Positions 61,454-64,000 of a stretch of DNA of 64,000 nucleotides are shown here, one piece after another. Source of the DNA: Alistipes senegalensis (GTDB lineage: Bacteria; Bacteroidota; Bacteroidia; Bacteroidales; Rikenellaceae); assembly GCA_023665825.1 (NCBI GenBank), contig JAMPDE010000002.1:599256-663255 (forward strand), in the 5' to 3' direction. Position 1 is the first letter of the stretch; every line of letters begins with the position of its first letter. Position numbers and translations under genes: made by a program. The notes below the pieces were generated by a model that did no database searches, had not been told where the DNA came from, and was given only the letters and a program-made list of their open reading frames with translations.

Positions 61454-62269
61454 TCAGTATTGCTCCTGCTCGTTGGGGAAATCGCTGCTTTTGACGTCGG
61501 AGATGTAATGCGCCACCGCATCGGTCATAACCTCGTGCAAATCGGCGTAACGACGCAGGAAACGCGGCGAAAAGCCCTTGTTGATGCCCAGCATGTCGTG
61601 GATGACCAACACTTGACCGTCCGTGCCGCCGCCGGCCCCGATGCCGATCGTCGGAACCGGAATCTCTTTGGTGACGCGGGTCGCCAGTGCCGCCGGAATT
61701 TTTTCGAGCACGATAGCGAAACAACCCGCCTCGCTCAATAAATGGGCGTCGCGGACCAGTTTTTCGGCTTCGGCCGCCTCTTTCGCCCGCACGTTGTAAG
61801 TGCCGAACTTGTGAATGGACTGCGGCGTCAGCCCCAAATGCCCCATGACCGGAATACCGGCCGACAGAATGCGCTGCACCGATTCGAGAATCTCCTCGCC
61901 GCCTTCCAGCTTCACGGCGTCGGCTTCGGTTTCCTTCATGATGCGGACGGCCGAATCGAGCGCGAGTTTCGAGTTCCCCTGATAGGTACCGAACGGCAAA
62001 TCAACCACGATCAACGCACGCTGCGCACCGCGTGTAACGGAACGGGCGTGATAAATCATCATATCGAGCGTGATAGGCACGGTCGTTTCGTAACCGGCCA
62101 TGACGTTGGCTGCCGAATCGCCCACCAGAATGACGTCGATACCGGCGGCATCGACAATCTTGGCCATCGAATAATCGTAAGAAGTGAGCATGGCGATCTT
62201 TTCGCCCCGCTGTTTCATCTCCGTCAGCCGGTAAGTCGTTACCGCACGGACAGTACTCTCCACAGACAT
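61454..62269 (-). CDS. panB: 3-methyl-2-oxobutanoate hydroxymethyltransferase
   Basis: A 271-residue TIM-barrel enzyme that makes ketopantoate from alpha-ketoisovalerate, the first step to pantothenate. Visible signatures are [52 protein letters not shown] and [22 protein letters not shown]. Complete. Confidence 0.96.
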   Translation of the reverse strand: MSVESTVRAVTTYRLTEMKQRGEKIAMLTSYDYSMAKIVDAAGIDVILVGDSAANVMAGYETTVPITLDMMIYHARSVTRGAQRALIVVDLPFGTYQGNSKLALDSAVRIMKETEADAVKLEGGEEILESVQRILSAGIPVMGHLGLTPQSIHKFGTYNVRAKEAAEAEKLVRDAHLLSEAGCFAIVLEKIPAALATRVTKEIPVPTIGIGAGGGTDGQVLVIHDMLGINKGFSPRFLRRYADLHEVMTDAVAHYISDVKSSDFPNEQEQY

Positions 62270-62346
62270 TTTATTAAGCGTTTTAGTGCTAATCAGCGTT
62301 TCAGTTTGGGTTTCGGCGCCCCCGAAAAGAGGGCTACCGAGCGGGG

Positions 62347-62354
62347 CAAAGTTA
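62347..62354 (-). promoter_or_regulatory. Possible panB promoter -7 element
   Basis: TAACTTTG on the minus strand, 77 bases before the panB start and touching the end of the methyltransferase gene. Confidence 0.45.
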
Positions 62355-62888
62355 ATGATTCGGACGGATTCGGCAAAAAAAGTTCCACAAAACCACGCCG
62401 CCCGAAACCGAAACGTTCAACGAATGCTTGACCCCCATTTGGGGAATTTCGATCGCCCCGTCGCACGCATCGACGGCCGCCTGCCCCACGCCGGCCACTT
62501 CGTTGCCGAAGACGAGCGCATAACGGCGGCCCGATTCGGGACGGAAATCGTCCAACATCGTCGCACCGACTACCTGCTCCACCGCATAGACGACGTACCC
62601 CCGTTCGTGCAGGTCGGCGATGCAGGCTTCGGTCGTCGGGTGATAACTCCACGAGACGGTCTGCTCGGCCCCCAATGCCGTTTTATGGATGTCGCGGGCG
62701 GGCGGCGTCGCCGTAATGCCGCACAACGCGATGTGTTCGACCCCGAAAGCGTCGGAAGTCCGAAAAAACGCGCCGACATTCTGCATCGAACGCACGTTGT
62801 CGAGCACCACCGTCACGGGCATCTTCGCCATTGCGGCATAAGCGTCGGGCGTCGGGCGTCCGAGTTCTTCGTTGGTTATCTTGCGCAT
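62352..62888 (-). CDS. TrmH/SpoU-family RNA methyltransferase
   Basis: A 178-residue SPOUT methyltransferase acting on RNA ribose. The three motifs are seen: [44 protein letters not shown] and [24 protein letters not shown], which form the knotted SAM site. There is no N-terminal extension, so the target RNA cannot be assigned. The long open frame above ATG 62888 is antisense to the next gene. Confidence 0.92.
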   Translation of the reverse strand: MRKITNEELGRPTPDAYAAMAKMPVTVVLDNVRSMQNVGAFFRTSDAFGVEHIALCGITATPPARDIHKTALGAEQTVSWSYHPTTEACIADLHERGYVVYAVEQVVGATMLDDFRPESGRRYALVFGNEVAGVGQAAVDACDGAIEIPQMGVKHSLNVSVSGGVVLWNFFCRIRPNH

Positions 62889-62907
62889 AGGCACCGGTTT
62901 TCGGCCG

Positions 62908-62915
62908 CAAAAGTA
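62908..62915 (-). promoter_or_regulatory. -7 element for the RNA methyltransferase gene
   Basis: TACTTTTG on the minus strand, 19 bases before the start codon. Confidence 0.55.
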
Positions 62916-62936
62916 GTCAAATAAAAATTTTTTACC

Positions 62937-62944
62937 TATTTTTG
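62937..62944 (+). promoter_or_regulatory. -7 element for the outer-membrane protein gene
   Basis: TATTTTTG fits TAnnTTTG and lies 22 bases before ATG 62967. Confidence 0.5.
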
Positions 62945-62966
62945 GGGGCTTAAATCCATTCGCTTC

Positions 62967-64000
62967 ATGTCTTTGAAAAAACGGATGCTCCTCCTGTGTT
63001 TCGTCGCGACGACCGCAGGAGCTTCGGCCCAGCAGATCGTCGCCGGAGCCGATTTCGCGACGCGCTTCGACAACCGCGAATATGCAGGCAACACGTTCGG
63101 TCATTCGCAAACGCTGTTCAGCGCACGGCTCACGCCGTACGTGGGCATCCAATGGATGGAGAAAAACCGGCTGGTATTCGGGGTCGAAATGCTGCAAAAC
63201 TTCGGAGAACACAACGGCACACGCGAACCCTTTTTGAGCGATGTCAAACCGTTGCTGTACTACCGTTTCAAAACAGCGAACGTGCAGGCCGATGCCGGCA
63301 TCTTCGACCGGAGCGAGCTGGCGGGCGATTACTCGACAGCGTTTTTCAGCGATTCGACGGTATTCTACCGCAACCGGCTGTCCGGTTTTCTGGGACGTTA
63401 CCGCTCGACCCAACGGCCCGACACCTACGTCGAATTGGCCCTCGACTGGGAAGGGATGCTGGGCGAAACGACGCGCGAGAAGTTCCGCATTCTGTCGGCC
63501 GGACGCTACGCATTCGGAGGGGGGGGGTACTTCGGATACGCCTTTTCGCTCTTCCATTTCGCCATGTCGGAGCAGGTAGGCAACGTTTCGGACAATCTGC
63601 TGTTGAATCCCTACGTCGGCTGGAAGTTCGACGCCTATTTCGATTTCGACGTGCGCGCCGGAATGCTGCTGGCTCCCCAACGCGGCCGCAGCGTGGACAA
63701 CCGCTGGCAAACGCCGTGCGGCGGACAACTGGACATCGTCATCCGCAAATGGGGCGTCAAACTGGAAAACAACCTCTATCTCGGCCAGAACCTCCAACCG
63801 CTGCGGTTCGTCGCCGCCGACCCCGAAACGGGGCTGACCTACGGGACGGACGGGCTCTATGCGGGAGAGAGTTTCTATGCGACGACCGAACACATCTACA
63901 ACCGCACGTGGCTCGGCTACGAAAACCGGTTTTTCAAGAACACCGTGCATATCGACGCCGGCATCGTCCTGCAATACGACGGCAAGGGCATGGGTACGCA
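62967..64000 (+). CDS. Outer-membrane beta-barrel-like hypothetical protein (3' end outside window)
   Basis: The frame from ATG 62967 stays open to the end of the window, so at least 344 residues are encoded. A signal peptide (MLLLCFVATTAGASAQ) is followed by strands with alternating hydrophobic residues and many aromatic residues (VFGVEMLQNFGEH, VELALDWEGML, LLNPYVGWKFDAYFDF), as expected of an outer-membrane barrel. A run of nine G (63529-63537) inside the coding region gives three Gly codons in frame. The function is unknown. Confidence 0.75.
   Translation, partial: MSLKKRMLLLCFVATTAGASAQQIVAGADFATRFDNREYAGNTFGHSQTLFSARLTPYVGIQWMEKNRLVFGVEMLQNFGEHNGTREPFLSDVKPLLYYRFKTANVQADAGIFDRSELAGDYSTAFFSDSTVFYRNRLSGFLGRYRSTQRPDTYVELALDWEGMLGETTREKFRILSAGRYAFGGGGYFGYAFSLFHFAMSEQVGNVSDNLLLNPYVGWKFDAYFDFDVRAGMLLAPQRGRSVDNRWQTPCGGQLDIVIRKWGVKLENNLYLGQNLQPLRFVAADPETGLTYGTDGLYAGESFYATTEHIYNRTWLGYENRFFKNTVHIDAGIVLQYDGKGMGT

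Noticed and set aside
61454..61480. The 3' end of panB (NEQEQY) resembles the attachment core (NEEEY)
   Set aside because: The likeness (CTCCT, CTCGTTG and GAAA blocks) needs a gap and has several mismatches, and no element end lies there. Short acidic C-termini explain it.
1..64000. CRISPR array or rRNA operon
   Set aside because: No set of regularly spaced identical repeats with unique spacers and no rRNA-like stretch was seen. The regular repeats at 21984-22081 are only three and lie at an integrase promoter.

Overview
The window looks like a chromosome segment of a gut Bacteroidales bacterium, most likely Alistipes or another member of Rikenellaceae. The grounds are promoters of the Bacteroidetes type (TAnnTTTG, some with a TTG or TTTG about 19-20 bases upstream), no Shine-Dalgarno sites, GC-rich core genes, and families typical of the phylum (DUF1573, DUF4199, DUF4293, DUF2795, BACON-like and BspA-like lipoproteins, long NusB, CCDC81-HU/SPOR protein). 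The genus is an inference; no rRNA or marker gene was compared.

1-2.35 kb is core DNA with a zinc-type ABC transporter pair (znuA, znuC) and no permease beside it. 2.35-22.17 kb is a foreign element of about 19.8 kb. It is bounded by a perfect 23-bp direct repeat lying in the 3' end of a small DUF2795 gene; the right copy completes the intact gene and the left copy is the orphan tail. A complete tyrosine integrase sits at the right end with repeated motifs upstream. The element also carries a MobV relaxase with an oriT-like region but no conjugation pore genes, so it looks like an integrative mobilizable element. Its four replication/regulation genes (16.8-20.5 kb) are all broken, while relaxase, integrase and cargo are open.

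The cargo (2.6-15.2 kb) looks like antiphage defence. A soluble GHKL kinase and receiver protein are transcribed leftward. Divergent from them are an XRE regulator, a DUF1016/YhcG PD-(D/E)XK nuclease, three unfamiliar proteins and a 1729-residue DEAD-like helicase with a C-terminal DUF1998 region. The last four genes overlap or nearly touch. The layout recalls Druantia (helicase DruE), but I recognise no DruA and cannot name the three partners.

22.2-64 kb is core. In order: cob(I)alamin adenosyltransferase; a BaiN/RdsA-like flavoprotein; a BspA-like lipoprotein; nusB, a DUF1573 lipoprotein, yajC and a TSCPD protein; tRNA-Gln; a secreted nuclease; a long minus-strand run (exbB-exbD-tonB-DUF1573-amidohydrolase-mltG-tsaC-DUF4199-glycosyltransferase-DUF4293); tamB; tsaD; lon; valS; rnhA; lgt; an orphan histidine kinase; ribE; tRNA-Arg; typA; aroB; panB; a TrmH-like methyltransferase; and a truncated outer-membrane protein gene.

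Three intergenic stretches (26377-26568, 57410-57577, 61155-61322) fold into similar very long imperfect hairpins. Two are both 168 nt, share end and internal sequence blocks, and keep their stems although the stem sequences differ. They may be a structured RNA family or a palindromic mobile repeat, and with the helicase cluster are the most interesting observations here.
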